Assembly (NCBI GenBank): GCA_023376005.1
Contig: CM042145.1
Coordinates: 15,560,482 to 15,624,481 of the forward strand
Length of the DNA stretch: 64,000 nucleotides
Source of the DNA: Doryteuthis pealeii
Taxonomy: Eukaryota; Mollusca; Cephalopoda; Myopsida; Loliginidae
Reading direction: 5' to 3'
Below the pieces are notes generated by a model. That model ran no database searches. It worked only from the letters and a program-made list of their open reading frames with translations, and was not told the DNA's origin. Below are positions 1-11,574 of this stretch, piece after piece (the first letter of the stretch is position 1; each line of letters starts with the position of its first letter). Position numbers and translations under genes: made by a program.

Positions 1-42
<42 letters not shown>

Positions 43-68
43 ATATATATATAGAGAGAGAGAGAGAG
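1..68. repeat. (AT)n/(AG)n microsatellite
   Basis: An AT dinucleotide run with occasional slips passes into an AG run at 52-68. A mirrored CT/TA microsatellite closes the opposite arm near 8268-8345. Confidence 0.95.
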
Positions 69-200
69 AAGTAAAATTTGGAATGAAATCTACTGTTATG
101 AGAAAGAAAAAGACAGTTTGAAGCTTCAGATTGACATATCTCACAAGTGGTTTCTAGTAAAGCATTCAGTTTGGTTTTTCCAAATTGTCTTTTCGGACCA

Positions 201-728
201 AGTAACCAATGAACACCCCAGCTGGGAGCTGTTTTGAAAGGAACACCTTTTGATTTTCACCATAAACTCCCGGTTGTTTGTTTATAAACAACGGAAGATT
301 TTTTTTGCATTAGAATTTCACTGTAAATTTTTTTAAAAAGTTTGTTCATGTATATTTACAACCCAAAGGCATGTTTTTATACTAAAATAGATTTTGATTT
401 TCATTAAAAAAATTAGTTATTTCATGTTGTTGTTGTTAATTCAATAGGAATTTATTTAAAGTTTTAAAAACTTTAAACGAAAGATACATTTTTATATTAA
501 AATAGTTTTTATTTAATCAGAAGAGAAATGCAAGTATGTTTATTTAAATGAAAATAGTTTTTATTTACAAAATATCTTTTAAGTTTATTTAAATAAAAGG
601 ATGTTGGGAGCAAGTAACCAATAATTAACTATTTTTAAAAAATTAAAATCGAAAACTATTTTAGTATAAAAATGTGCCTTTGGTGTTCCTTTCAAAACAG
701 CTCCCAGCTGGGGTGCTTATTGGTTACT
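201..728. mobile_element. Nonautonomous inverted-terminal element (MITE-like), left copy
   Basis: The element starts AGTAACCAATGAACACCCCA and ends with the complement of nearly the same sequence (...TTGGTTACT at 728). The terminal inverted repeats are about 50 bp and include CCAGCTGGGAGCTG. The interior is AT-rich, itself partly self-complementary, and carries no transposase. I could not define a clean target duplication, so the superfamily is left open. Confidence 0.75.
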
Positions 729-1824
729 TTGTCCGTCTTTTCTTATATACAGCCTTGTGTAAATTAATTGAAACAAAACAAATAATTCTGTTATTATTAT
801 AATATCCACAATCTCTCTGTAATGCTTGCCAGTGTGTTTGTGCAGCATTACAATTTTTATACACTTCCTTGGAGTAACGTCCATCACAGACAATGGCTGT
901 AGGACAACTAATCGATACTCGAGACAATAGTGTCATGGCGTGATAAAAATCTGATACAATAACAGATGATGCAATATTTTTCAAGGCTAAACAAATTTCA
1001 TCATTCATCCTAAAAATAGATTCGTATTACTGCACACCACTGCAAACGACCTAATCCAAGGAAAAATAGAAATCGATTTCACCCTGTCACTCCAGTAGGT
1101 CCAAAATTGACCGCATGGTGAAAGAACGAAAACTAAAGTGATTGTTTCAATTAATTTGGATTAGTATGTATGCTTTGTGACACTCAGTCATTCCTGTCTT
1201 TGTTGGACTAAGAACTTTTCAGCAATTTTTACTCAGTGGTCTGTTGGAATAACAAAATCACCAGATGACAATTTTTTTTTCTTATCAATTAATACTAGGT
1301 CTGGTCTTCTGGTTAGGATTAGGTGATCCGTCTTGTATCTCACCTCCACAAGTTTTATGAGTCTTATAAAGGTAGATTTTAAACCAGAAATATTTATTTT
1401 TCTTACCTCAAATTTGTCAATAAAGGTGGCAAATATACCAAGATTTTCCGTGTGTTGATGTTTTTGTCCGATTCCTCCAAAATAATACAATGTTGACTGA
1501 ACTCTTTTTAATGCTTCATCCAAGAATCTGACAGGAATTGATTGTTTGTTTTGTATGAGGAAGAAAATTCTTTCTAATGTTTAAGGAATTTCTTTGTTTC
1601 ATTTTAATTCCTATAAAAATACTAAGGTGAGTTAAAAGATTTGAAATATTTTGGTTACAAAAAAAAAAAAGAAAAGAAAAAGTGAATTTTTGATATAGTA
1701 AAATGCCCTTTTTTAACAATGCTGGGTGAGAAAAAAATTCGCAAATTTTTGGTATGTGCTTGTTAGCAAGCACGTGACGAAAGCAGTTCAAGCCATGAGG
1801 TACCTGCTAGAATTGGTAGTATTA

Positions 1825-1905
1825 ATGGTAATTGGTTGGTTGGTTGGTTAGTTTTATGGCATGTCAACCCATTGGATCATTTTAAGCTGAAGATATTATA
1901 TTTTA
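1825..1905 (-). repeat. SINE/LINE 3' tail module with (CCAA)n
   Basis: On the minus strand this reads as a conserved tail: a TGACCCA-like block, then GACATGCCATAAAAC, then (CCAA)n. The plus strand shows TTGGTTGGTTGG followed by TTTTATGGCATGTCAACCC. The same module recurs near 3464, 12440, 29226, 32266, 39336, 47520 and 48371, so it is a shared retroposon 3' end rather than local sequence. Confidence 0.7.
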
Positions 1906-1956
1906 TTCATTCTAGATGGGTACTCAATTTTTAAAAAAACTCATGTTTTTCTATTT

Positions 1957-2276
1957 CTCTGAATTTTTGAGATGAGGCTTGATAATTAGTATTATTTGTA
2001 TTATTCGGACTGTTGTCCTCATCTTCATTGATATCTGTACCTACGTTTTGGCCGACGTGCCCTCCGGCCTTCTTCAGGTATTTCTTGTCAGACTCGGGAA
2101 CATTCTTGTCGTAAAGGGTTAGGTTTAAAGTTCCGCGATGGCTCCTGATTACGACAAGAAGGTTCCCGAGTCTGACAAGAAATACCTGAAGAAGGCCGGA
2201 GGGCACATCAGCTGAAACGTTGTGCAGATAACAATGAAGATGAGGACAATAGTCTGAATAATACAAATAATACTCC
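1957..2276. mobile_element. Foldback element, family A, with 13-bp target duplication
   Basis: The insert is a near-complete hairpin: the left half (GCCCTCCGGCCTTCTTCAGG around 2058) is complemented by the right half (CCTGAAGAAGGCCGGAGGGC around 2186). The direct repeat TGTTTTTCTATTT occurs at 1944-1956 and 2277-2289, and joining the flanks restores the sequence of the SINE family seen at 39250-39300. A target duplication longer than 9 bp is unlike most DNA transposons and fits retroposition. Half-copies lie at 36296-36505 and a related one at 42110-42310. Confidence 0.75.
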
Positions 2277-2289
2277 TGTTTTTCTATTT

Positions 2290-3460
2290 AACCCATAGAT
2301 GGGATTATGTTAGTTGGTGTGCTTGTTGGGGCCAAAAAGCCTTGACCCCTTTTTCAGAATGTACATGCGTAGATACACAATCGTACGCATGCTGATTGCA
2401 AGCACGTAGGCAAACCCCTTCCACGTTCTGAACGTTCTGACTGGAGTAATCTGGATTCGTAGCTTAAGCTCCTCCCCCTTGACCGAAACGTACATGTGGA
2501 CATGCACGATCGTACACCGGCTGATGAAATCAGGCTATCTTCCTCTCCAATATTTCATCATCACTACCGAACTTTTGCCTGATGTCATTTGATGCTTCCG
2601 GTAAATTTCATGTATATAAGAAAGTCGTTTTGTGACAATGAGGACTCCGACTTCCAGCCAGCCGGCAACAGTTGACGATCTTGATTCCTGTTCCAAACGA
2701 AATGGCTCTTTCCTGACCGCCCTGCCTCTTCGCCGCTACACGATCTGCCTTTGTTTCTTTCATTGTCTCCAGTCGTTTCACACTATTCAAACGTCTGTGG
2801 GGTCGACATCCTATCGGACCTCGCAACAATGCTGAGAATGTTTTGAAACAATGCACAACACATTATATGTGTGATTTGAAAACGCACAGATAAAATACGA
2901 TGTAGTTAAAAATTTGGGAACTTATGTTTACAACTTTGCATAGGGCCATAATGTTATGGAAGCAACCAAAACTATTTGTACAAAAGGTCAAGTCACAGTT
3001 GATCACAGTACAGTAAAAAAGAGTTCAAGAAATTTCACTTGGGTTGTAAGAAACTTCTACAAATCAGCAAGTTAGGTAGGCCAAAAAGCATGGATTCTGA
3101 GGCCGGCCCCAAGCCATAGAGGCAAATCCAGTGAGAAGTACACAGCAGTATATGTTCACTGTAAATCTCTCTTGGCATGTAGTGCATATGGGGATCATCT
3201 TTGCCCTCTAATAAATGATGATGGGTGATGTAGGTGTGGCCTATGAAGGCAAGTCAGCACAACTAAGTGCAAACAAAATACCTACAAGCAAAATATTTGA
3301 AAAAAAACTTCTTCACAAAAATAAGATCCATCACAGGATTTACATTTCCTAAAAGAAGTCGGATTGTACTAAAAAGTAATGAGTAATTGAACAATAGTTA
3401 AAATCTATACATATATACATTTTTTTCTACCAAAACTATACCACTATGAATCCAAACACT
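2290..3460. other. No supported gene; unclassified arm sequence
   Basis: The stretch is moderately GC-rich near 2330-2830 and holds a TATA-like box (GTATATAAG) near 2611, so it could contain an LTR or promoter. No duplicated end or target duplication could be fixed. It is mirrored at about 4660-5880. Short open frames on both strands (2608-2856 and 2632-2835) overlap each other and resemble nothing I recognise. Confidence 0.4.
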
Positions 3461-3463
3461 TAG

Positions 3464-3523
3464 CATTAAATGACCCACCGAGGTTGAATATGCCATAAAA
3501 AATGTACCCAAACAACCAAACCT
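3464..3523 (+). repeat. SINE/LINE 3' tail module
   Basis: The module has TAAATGACCCACCGAGGTTG, then ATATGCCATAAAA, then an AAACAACCAAACC tail. It matches the tail of the repeat at 39336-39392, including the GACCCACCGAGGTTG block. It is mirrored at 4587-4650. Confidence 0.7.
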
Positions 3524-3627
3524 GGAGAGTACCATAGGAAATTCAGTCATCTCAATGATTCATAGAATTTTACTTGGATTGCAAGAAACCTTGACAATCA
3601 AGGCAAGTTAGGTAGGCAGGTCCTTTC

Positions 3628-4485
3628 ATCACCTCATGACCTTGACACATAAGATCCCTAAATAGCGTTTTTTTTTTTTCAGTTGTATAAAAAAAAAAAA
3701 ATATAATTGAATGTATATTATGATAGCTCAGTTAACAAAAAAAGATATCTTTAATCATACTNNNNNNNNNNTAATCATATTTTCAGAGATTCAAGAACCA
3801 CAATAGATTATTTTCATTTCATTAAAATATGAACCATATGTATATGGAAGTGGCGGAGGGGAAACTTGTTTGTGGCCAGGAGCGCCCAACTAAACCTCTT
3901 CGGTGGTTGGTGTTTCGTTGTTAAGTTTTTTGTTTTTTTATTGCTTAAAATCTTATTTGAGAAGCACATATCAAACTTTTTTTTTTATATCTGTTCACTC
4001 GTTATTTTATTAATTTTTCGGGGCTGAATTATTGTACTTGCTCTCTCTCTCTGTGTGTTGTGTGTGGTGTATATAACTATATTAGGCACCCCTTTTGCGA
4101 GCCTCGGATTCATAAGGACAATTGTTTTTCATTTACCCGTCAAAATCCGGTTGGTGTTTGTGTAGGAGTTTAGGGTAGGGGGTAGTTTTATACATTAAAC
4201 AGTCGAAACTGCTAAAAATCGTCATGTTAAGCCTAAACATACGGATTTGACGGTGTACATGAAAATATGTCTTATGAGAGTCGAGATCGCAGAAGGGGTA
4301 CCTACAGATCAATGTCTATTAATTAATTTAATTAAGTTTGTTTTCAGCTTTCATTGCAGATTAAAACTTTCTAGGGTTCAAACAGAATTAATAGTAGGGC
4401 GAGTCAAAGTTTTGCAATATTTTGGTAACATGAGACACAATTCAGCAGTTTAGCGAACTCTTATTGTCAAAAGGTTGACGGTGAC
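3628..4485. other. Unmirrored spacer of inverted repeat 1
   Basis: Pairing of the two arms stops near 3627 and resumes near 4486. The 858 bp between have no complement elsewhere in the window, and the 10-N gap lies inside this spacer, off its centre. The spacer holds a short CT run, a poly-T tract and a small open frame at 4247-4453 that I do not regard as a gene. Confidence 0.7.
3762..3771. other. Assembly gap (10 N)
   Basis: Ten consecutive N characters mark a scaffold join. It lies between the two arms of inverted repeat 1, so the relative orientation of the arms depends on scaffolding rather than on continuous sequence. Confidence 1.
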
Positions 4486-5887
4486 GGACCATGCCTACCT
4501 AACTTGCCCTGATTGTCCAAGGTTCTTGCAATCCAAGTAAATTCTTGATCATTGAGATGGCTGAACTGTCCTGTAACTCCCCCAGGTTTGGTTTTTGGTT
4601 GGTTTAATTTTTGTTTTATGGCCCATACCCTCGGTGGGATCAGTTATGCGAATCTTTTGATTGCATATTGGTAGTTTGGTAGAAAAAAATGTAATGTATA
4701 ATTTTAACTATGTGTTGCATTAACTCAACTTTTTAGTACAATCCTGACTTCTTTTAGGAAATGTAAAATCCTGGATGGGCTTATTTTTGTGAAAAGTTTT
4801 TTCTCAAATTATCTTGCTTGGGTAAGTATTTTGTTTGCACAGATGTTGTGCCTACTTGCCTTCACATAGGCCACCACCTACTCACCCCATCACAATTTAT
4901 AGAGCAGGGCAGAAAATCGCCGCAAGTTATGCACCTAACACTCCCAAGAGAGATTTACTAGTGAACATATACTGCTGGTACTTCTCACTGGATTGTGCCC
5001 TAGCTAAATCGGCTTGGGGCACGGCCATCAATCCCATGACTTTTTGGCCTACGCCTAACTTGCCTGGATTGGGTAGAGTTTCCCTACAACCCAATGAAAA
5101 GTTCTTTGAACCATCCTTTTACTGTACTGTGATCAATCTGTGACTTGGACCTTCTTGTAAACCAATAGTTTTGGTTGCTTCCATAAACAATTATCGCCTA
5201 TGCAAAGTTTGTAAAACATAAGTTCCGGCAAATTTAACTAAAACGGTCGTATTTTACATCTGTGCCCGTATTTCAAAATCACACATAATAATTGTGTTGT
5301 GCAATTGTTTCAAAACACAAGTCTCAAGCATGTTGCGTATGTCAGATTAAGATGTCGCCCCCACAGACGTTTGAATAAGTGAAACGACTGAGACAATGAA
5401 AGAAACAAAGGCAGATCGTTAGCGGCGAAGAGGCAGGGCGTCAGGAAAGAGCCATTTCGTTTGGAAACAGGAAATCAAGATCGTCAACGTGTGCCGCTGC
5501 TGAACGTCGGAGTCCTCCATTGTCCACAAAACGACTTTCCTTATATACAGAAATTTACCGGAAGCCATCAATGACATCAGGCAAAAGTTCGGTTGAGTGA
5601 TGATGAAATATTGGAGGAAGATACGCCTTGATTTCATCAACTACCGTGTACGATCGGCTGTCCACATGTAACGTTTCGGTCAAGGGGAGGAGCTTAACTA
5701 CGATCCAAAGTTAAAACTCCGCAGAAAGTTCAGAACCGTGGACAGGGGTTGCCTTACGTGCTTTGCAATAGCAATGCGGACGGATTGTGTATCTGTACGC
5801 ATGTACATCTGAAAAAGGGGTCAAGGCTTTTTTGGCCCAAACAAGGCACACCAACTAACATACCCATCATGGTTAAATAGAAAATAA

Positions 5888-6249
5888 CGAGGAGTTATTA
5901 ATTTGTATTATTCAGGATATTGTCCCGATCTTTCATTGTTACCTGCACAACGTTTTTCTAATGCTGACATGTGCCCTCCGGCCGCTGTTCAGGTATGTTC
6001 TTGTAGACATCGGGAACCTCTTGTCGTAACAGGAGCCATCGGGCCGGACTGTTAAAACACTAACCCCTTTACGAACAAGAATGTTCGCGCGGAGTCCTGA
6101 CAAGAATACTGAAGAAGGCCGAGGGCAACGAGTCGCCAAAACGTAGGGCAGACACATGACGGTTGCGATGAGATGAAGGACAACAGCCGAATCCATACAA
6201 AGTAATGGACTAATTGTATCAAGCGCTCCATCTCAAAAATTCAAGAAAG
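5888..6249. mobile_element. Foldback family A, mirrored noisy copy
   Basis: This is the complement of 1957-2276. The GCCCTCCGGCC block and its complement are both visible but damaged by small insertions and deletions. The flanking AAATAGAAAA and GAAAGAGAAACACATGAG correspond to the duplicated target on the other arm. Confidence 0.6.
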
Positions 6250-7583
6250 AGAAACACATGAGTTTTTTAAAAATTGAAGTACCCATGCTAGAATAATAAA
6301 ATATAATACTTCAGCTTAAAATGAATCCAATGTGTGACATGCCATAAAACCTAAACCAACCAACCAACCATTACCAAATACTGAACAAATTCTAGCAGGT
6401 ACCCTCCATGGCTTGAAACTGCTTTCGTCACGTGCTGGCTAAACAAGCACATATCCGAAAAAATTGAGAAATTTTCTCCCCCCAGCAATTGTTAAAAAGG
6501 GCAATTTCTAATATCAAATAAAAAGAAAAATTACACTTTTTCCTTTCTTTTTTTTTTTGTAACCAAAATATTTCAAATCTTTTAACTCACCTTGTATTTT
6601 TATCGGAAATAAACATGAAACGAAAGAAATTCTTAAACATTTGAAAAAAAATTTTCCTTCTACATGACAAAACAAACAATCACAATCGCTGTCAGATTCT
6701 TCTGGATGAAGCTTAAAAGAGTTCCAGGCAACATTGTATTATATCTTGCGAGAATCGGGACAAACCCTCCACATATACACGGAAAATCTTTGGGTAACTT
6801 TGCCAACCTTTATTGACAAATTAGGAGGGTAAAACAAAATATTTCTGGCTTAACAATCATACCCTTTATAAAGACTCATAAAACTTGTGGAGGTAGATGA
6901 CCAGACCGGATCACCGTAAGTCTACCCAGAAGAGACCGCAGACCTGGTATTCAATGATAGAAAAAAAAAACATTGTCACTGGTTAGATTTGTTATTCCAC
7001 GAGCCACGGAGTACAACAATGGCTGAGAAGTTCTTAGTCCAACATAAGACAGTTTAATGACTGAGTGTCACAAAGCAATATCATACTAATTCCAAATTAA
7101 TTTGAAACACATCACTATTAGGTTTCGTCTTCGGTCACCATGCGGTCAATTTTGGACTCTACTGGGAGTGACAGCGGTGAAATCGATTTCTATTTTTCCT
7201 TGGATTAGGTCGTTTTGCAGTGGGTGCAATAATACGAATATCTATTTTTCGGATGAATGAGAAATTTGGCTTTAGAGCCTGAAGAAATACCGCCCCTCCA
7301 ATTCCCCTCCATCCTATCTTGGGTTTAATTTGCGGTATCAGATTTTTTATCACGCCATGACAACTATATGGTCTCGAGTATCGATCCTAGTTGTCCCTAC
7401 AGCCATTGTAGCTGTGAATGGACGTTTACCTGTGCCAAGGAGTGTATAAAAAATTGTATGCTGCACAAACACACTGGCGAAACCATTACAGAGAGATTGT
7501 GAAGTATTATAGATATATAGAGAAATATTGGTTTTTTTCAATTAATTTACCAAGGCTGTATACTAAGAAAAGAAGACGGACAA

Positions 7584-8130
7584 AGTACCCAATAACACCT
7601 CCAGCTGGGAGCTGTTTGAAAGGAACACCAAAGGCACCCATTTTTATACTAACTAATTTTGTCGATTTTAATTTTTTAAAAAATAGTTAATTTATGTGGT
7701 GTTAGCCTTGCTCCCAACATCCTTTATTTAAATTAAACTTAAAAAGATATGTGGGGTAAATAAAAACTATTTTCATTTAAATAAACATACTTGCCATTTT
7801 CTCTTCTGATTAAATAAACAACTATTTTAATATAAAAAATGTAATGCTTCGTTTAAATTTTTTGAAAACTTTAAATAAATTTCCAACTGTCTAACACAAA
7901 ACATGAAATACTAATTTTTTTAATGAATAATCAAAATCTATTTAGTATAAAAACAGCCTTTGGGTGTAAATTACCGAGTGAACAAAACTTTTTAAGAAAA
8001 ATTTACAGTGAAATTCTAATGAAAAAAAAATCTGCCGTGCTTTATAAACAAAACAACCGTGAGTTTATGGTGAACCAATCAAAGGTGTTCCTTTCAAAAC
8101 AGCTCCCAGTTGGGGTGTTCATTGGTTACT
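7584..8130. mobile_element. MITE-like element, mirrored copy
   Basis: It has the same terminal inverted repeats as 201-728: CCAGCTGGGAGCTG near 7600 and its complement CAGCTCCCAGTTGG near 8099. The open frames inside (7418-7690, 7923-8177) are AT-rich repeat sequence. Confidence 0.7.
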
Positions 8131-8345
8131 TTTGGTCGAAAAGCACATTGGAACAAGCTCAAACTGAATGCTTATAAAACCACTTGTGAGATATCTCAAT
8201 CCTGACCGCTTCAACCTGTCTTTTTCTTTTCATAACAAGTAAGATTTTCAAATCTCCAAATTTTTACTTCTCTCTCTCTTCTCTCCTATATATAATATAT
8301 ATTATATATATATTATCTTCTACTACTATATATATATATATAATA

Positions 8346-11184
8346 TAATGCCATTATACGTATAAAAGTTTTTAGAAAAACAAAAAATAAGTCAAAGATT
8401 GACTTACCGAAAACCAAACCGTTAAAGCGTATCTGCTACTGGGGGAACGCTGTCAGTAGTAAGGTTGGGTACTCTACTACTCTTTGCACTTAAATGCCCC
8501 ACCCGGTCAAAGGACGCTCGCTATAGGCCTGTGGCCGGCACCCTACTAAGGACAAGGAAATTCCTTCAACACACAGAACCTCCACTGCCCTAGCGGTCTT
8601 TACATCATCCCAAGCGAAAGGTTAGGCAAATAAACCCAAAACAAATCGCGGAGCGATCCCTAAGGTATGAACGGACGCTAGCAAACATACCCAGGTGTGT
8701 TTTCGCAAGGCAACTCCATGGGACAACTTACTATGTACCAATACTGTCATGGTTCTTCACTTTTCCTTTGGATCACCGCCGGCAGTGTGGAGAAGTAGAT
8801 TTGCTGCTTGGGGCAGACAGCTTATCACCTCTTGGCATGAATGAAATGCAGCGCCAGTGCCTGACCCGCAGTATAATATCGTCAAACTCACTAAATAAAG
8901 CGTATATACAATGTCGGAGGCACTTTTACTAGCCAATCGATGCGTAACTCTTTGCAGACCGGACAGGATGCCCACACACACACAACCGGGCCCATCTATG
9001 GTTAATAATATAACAAGACTGACCCGCCGTTGATGGTGATTTGTTAAACCAAGAAACGCTTTGTGTCAGCTTTCTGTAAACAATCCTGTAGTGACTTATT
9101 TTTGTTTTTTCAAACCTTTAACTAAATTACATGTCTGGATTTTATAGTCCATTTTTCCTTCATATATGCATATATATACAATGTGTGGTCAAAAATAGTA
9201 TTCGAGGATTTTCGTGACTTTTTGCCACATGTATTCTGAAAAATTAACGGTTTTCTTCAATTCCTTCACTCTATCTTTGGTAATAACAGCTTTTAAAATC
9301 TGGCTACTTTTTTGACAACACCCACGTGTATTTCCTGAAAAAGAATTACATTACATTTATGTTCATGTCCTATCTTGGTAAATACAGCTTCATCTCATCT
9401 TTCGGAACAGCAACCTTGTATGATAATGTTTGATGAAATAGGGAAACTCCCAAAATTTTGTAATTTATCTGCCATCCCCTAGTTTAATTTATTTCACTTT
9501 ATTTTTTACAGAGGAACTTCAACGCAGGAATTTTCCATGAAAGTGAATCCATTGAGGGAACGAAACCAAACAAATCATATAAACAACCAAGAAACCAAAT
9601 CTGTTTTTGTGCCATTTGGTGGCACTACAAAAAAATAATCCATGCCCACAAAGGCCCATCAAAAAACTATCCAAAATCAACGAAAATACATTTTTCTTCT
9701 CAAATTCCATTATTCCCACTTTATGAGGGTCAAGAATAAGTATCATTTTTTTCAAAAAGAGCAAAATAAATCTTTTAAAAGATAGGTTTTTCAAAATGGT
9801 CAATCTGCATTTGTTGGAATTGGTTTTTACAACCATTCATTTTAATCTCACAGAAATTGTTTTGAGGGGCTATTCCAAATACTGTGGCGACTTAAACCTG
9901 CCCTACCCTTGCACTATGAGAACAAAGTTCTGGGGGTGCAACGGGTCCAGTAAAGAAGGGCCATGGGCGAACAGTGTTGTGGGATATGATAAGGACTCAG
10001 ATCCTATTGGATATCCTGAAAAAGTCTTCACCCTGTAAACAAGTGCTTCTTATGCAAACTCCCTTAAGCACTTGTAAAATTGGGCCCCTTTTTATTGAAT
10101 GACCTTGTACCAACATATCAATTCTGAAATAAGGCCAAATACATATTCACAGATTGTCCAATTCATCGTTGCGATTGATCAATATAGTACTAAATTATAA
10201 TGGAACTTCAGATAAAATGCAAAATTTTATTTGTTATTTTCGTAGAAATTAGTAATACTTTCGCATAACATCCTGTGAAAATAACTCTCAAATAGGCGTG
10301 TTAGCCATTAATAAGGTTGTGTTAGGAACAGCCTAACAAATAGACTTAAAAACAAAAATAGAGTGTTGCTTGAACACCCTTATAATTTGCCAAGGTGCGC
10401 TGGGAGTGAGGTCTCACGCCATCTTACTTGTGGAGTGGTATGTGCTTTTACGTTTTGGAACGCAGGTGCTTGTTCAGTCGCTTGCGCAAGAAAAGCTTTC
10501 TATGCTGTGTTACATAAAACATTGTATTGTCTACACAACCTATCTTGCATTATCATCACAATACTTTTTCCAATATTATCTGTATTTAAAGGACATAACA
10601 GGTTGCCTAGTTAAAATTATGTTTTATACTTAAGCATATAGGGAATTATAATGTAACTGGTATAAAGAGTATGGAACATGACCCATAAATAATTGAAAAG
10701 GGCTTAATCTCATTGGACCTTTAGCCTCAGCCGGTTTCTAATTGGTCAATCCGATTGTGAGAAAAGTTACAGAGTTTTAGTTGGGAGACCCCGAAGAAAC
10801 TGACATAAACTGGCGTCACTCCAGCATGCTGGATCGTTCTCCCCACTTAATACAATTTACCTTGGGCTTTGAAATAAAGGATGTCTCAAAAATAAGCTAA
10901 GTCTTTATGTTCATGCCTACAACAAGAGATGGTCATAAGACAACCCAAGAACAAACATCCAAGAAGTCCATAAGACAACCCCAAGAAGTCAAGGAGTCCA
11001 ATGTGTCCCCAGAATAAGACGAGAGAGAGATGAGAGAGCAATTCAGCTCAATAGAACATAGAAGAATCAGCTATTCCGAGCCAGCTAGAGAACGATCGTA
11101 AGAATATTAAGAAGAAGTAAAAAGAAGGTTAATCCATCGGGAATAGATATATATATGCTACCAACCCGTCCACACGAGCAGTGA
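8346..11184. other. No supported gene
   Basis: This is single-copy-looking AT-rich DNA. Short frames at 9519-9836, 9796-10038 and 10363-10633 lack coherent splice sites or recognisable motifs. An AG acceptor-like site before about 9511 could start an exon, but nothing else supports one. Confidence 0.5.
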
Positions 11185-11470
11185 TGCGACAAAGTCAATT
11201 ACTTTACGCAGAGTTTAAAACAGGTTTGAATGTTAGAGTTTTTCCTTTCTCTTAGACTGGTTCTCGCTATGTTAGGAGTTCCATCTTGCCCTGCTATTCT
11301 ACGTCATAGCTGGAGGGAGAATTGGGATTCTACCTTCCCAATGGGTATTAGCAGCCATGTGAAATGCAACAGCTTCGTCAGGAATGACTCGGGTTGACGA
11401 GTCCCATTTCCTACGACTCTAATCCATTAGTCCCACGGCCCCTCCACTACATAGATTATAAACGCATGCT
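11185..11470 (-). mobile_element. tRNA-derived SINE, family 2
   Basis: On the minus strand the copy begins at about 11470 with a tRNA-like head: an A-box-like GACTAATGGATTAG and, about 35 bp on, a B-box-like CCCGAGTCATTCC. Its body runs towards 11185 and aligns by eye with the copy at 14940-15240 (shared AGGGAGAAT..., ATTAGCAGCC...). The promoter boxes are degenerate, so it is an old copy. Confidence 0.6.
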
Positions 11471-11574
11471 AATCTTGTTGAAACTTCGAAACCCACGAAT
11501 GAAAAAAAAATCCAAAATCATATTTTTTTCTTAGCAAAACAACTGCCAATCCCTCTGTCATCACAGTATGCCAC

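Larger units (their letters stand above)
1..3627. repeat. Left arm of inverted repeat 1
   Basis: Reading 3627 back to about 50 reproduces, on the opposite strand, the sequence 4486 to about 8290. Anchors that pair are the AG-rich run at 52-68 with the CT-rich run near 8268-8286, the MITE at 201-728 with 7584-8130, the foldback at 1957-2276 with about 5888-6249, and the tail module at 3464-3523 with 4587-4650. The arm starts in an AT microsatellite at base 1, so the repeat may extend beyond the window. No convincing gene was found in it; the open frames at 724-1008, 1233-1523 and 1931-2266 lie in repeats. Confidence 0.9.
4486..8345. repeat. Right arm of inverted repeat 1
   Basis: This is the reverse complement of 1-3627, with many single-base indels and some scrambled stretches (for example 5990-6190). 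It looks noisier than the left arm. It repeats the MITE, foldback and tail-module copies listed for the left arm and ends in AT/CT microsatellite at 8268-8345. Confidence 0.9.

Noticed and set aside
724..1008. 94-codon minus-strand frame
   Set aside because: It overlaps the end of a MITE. The mirrored copy (about 7330-7600) does not keep the frame, and no motif was recognised.
1931..2266. 111-codon frame with a NEDEDNSPNNTNNTN stretch
   Set aside because: It lies within a foldback hairpin, where both strands are open because of the repeat.
2307..2880. Possible LTR with a GTATATAAG box
   Set aside because: Ends and flanking duplication could not be established; kept only as unclassified sequence.
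3762..3771. The N gap as the symmetry axis of inverted repeat 1
   Set aside because: The arms stop pairing near 3627 and 4486, so the gap is inside an asymmetric spacer.
9519..10038. Possible exon pair after an ACAG acceptor-like site
   Set aside because: Frames on the two strands overlap, there is no donor or recognisable protein, and nothing neighbouring continues it.
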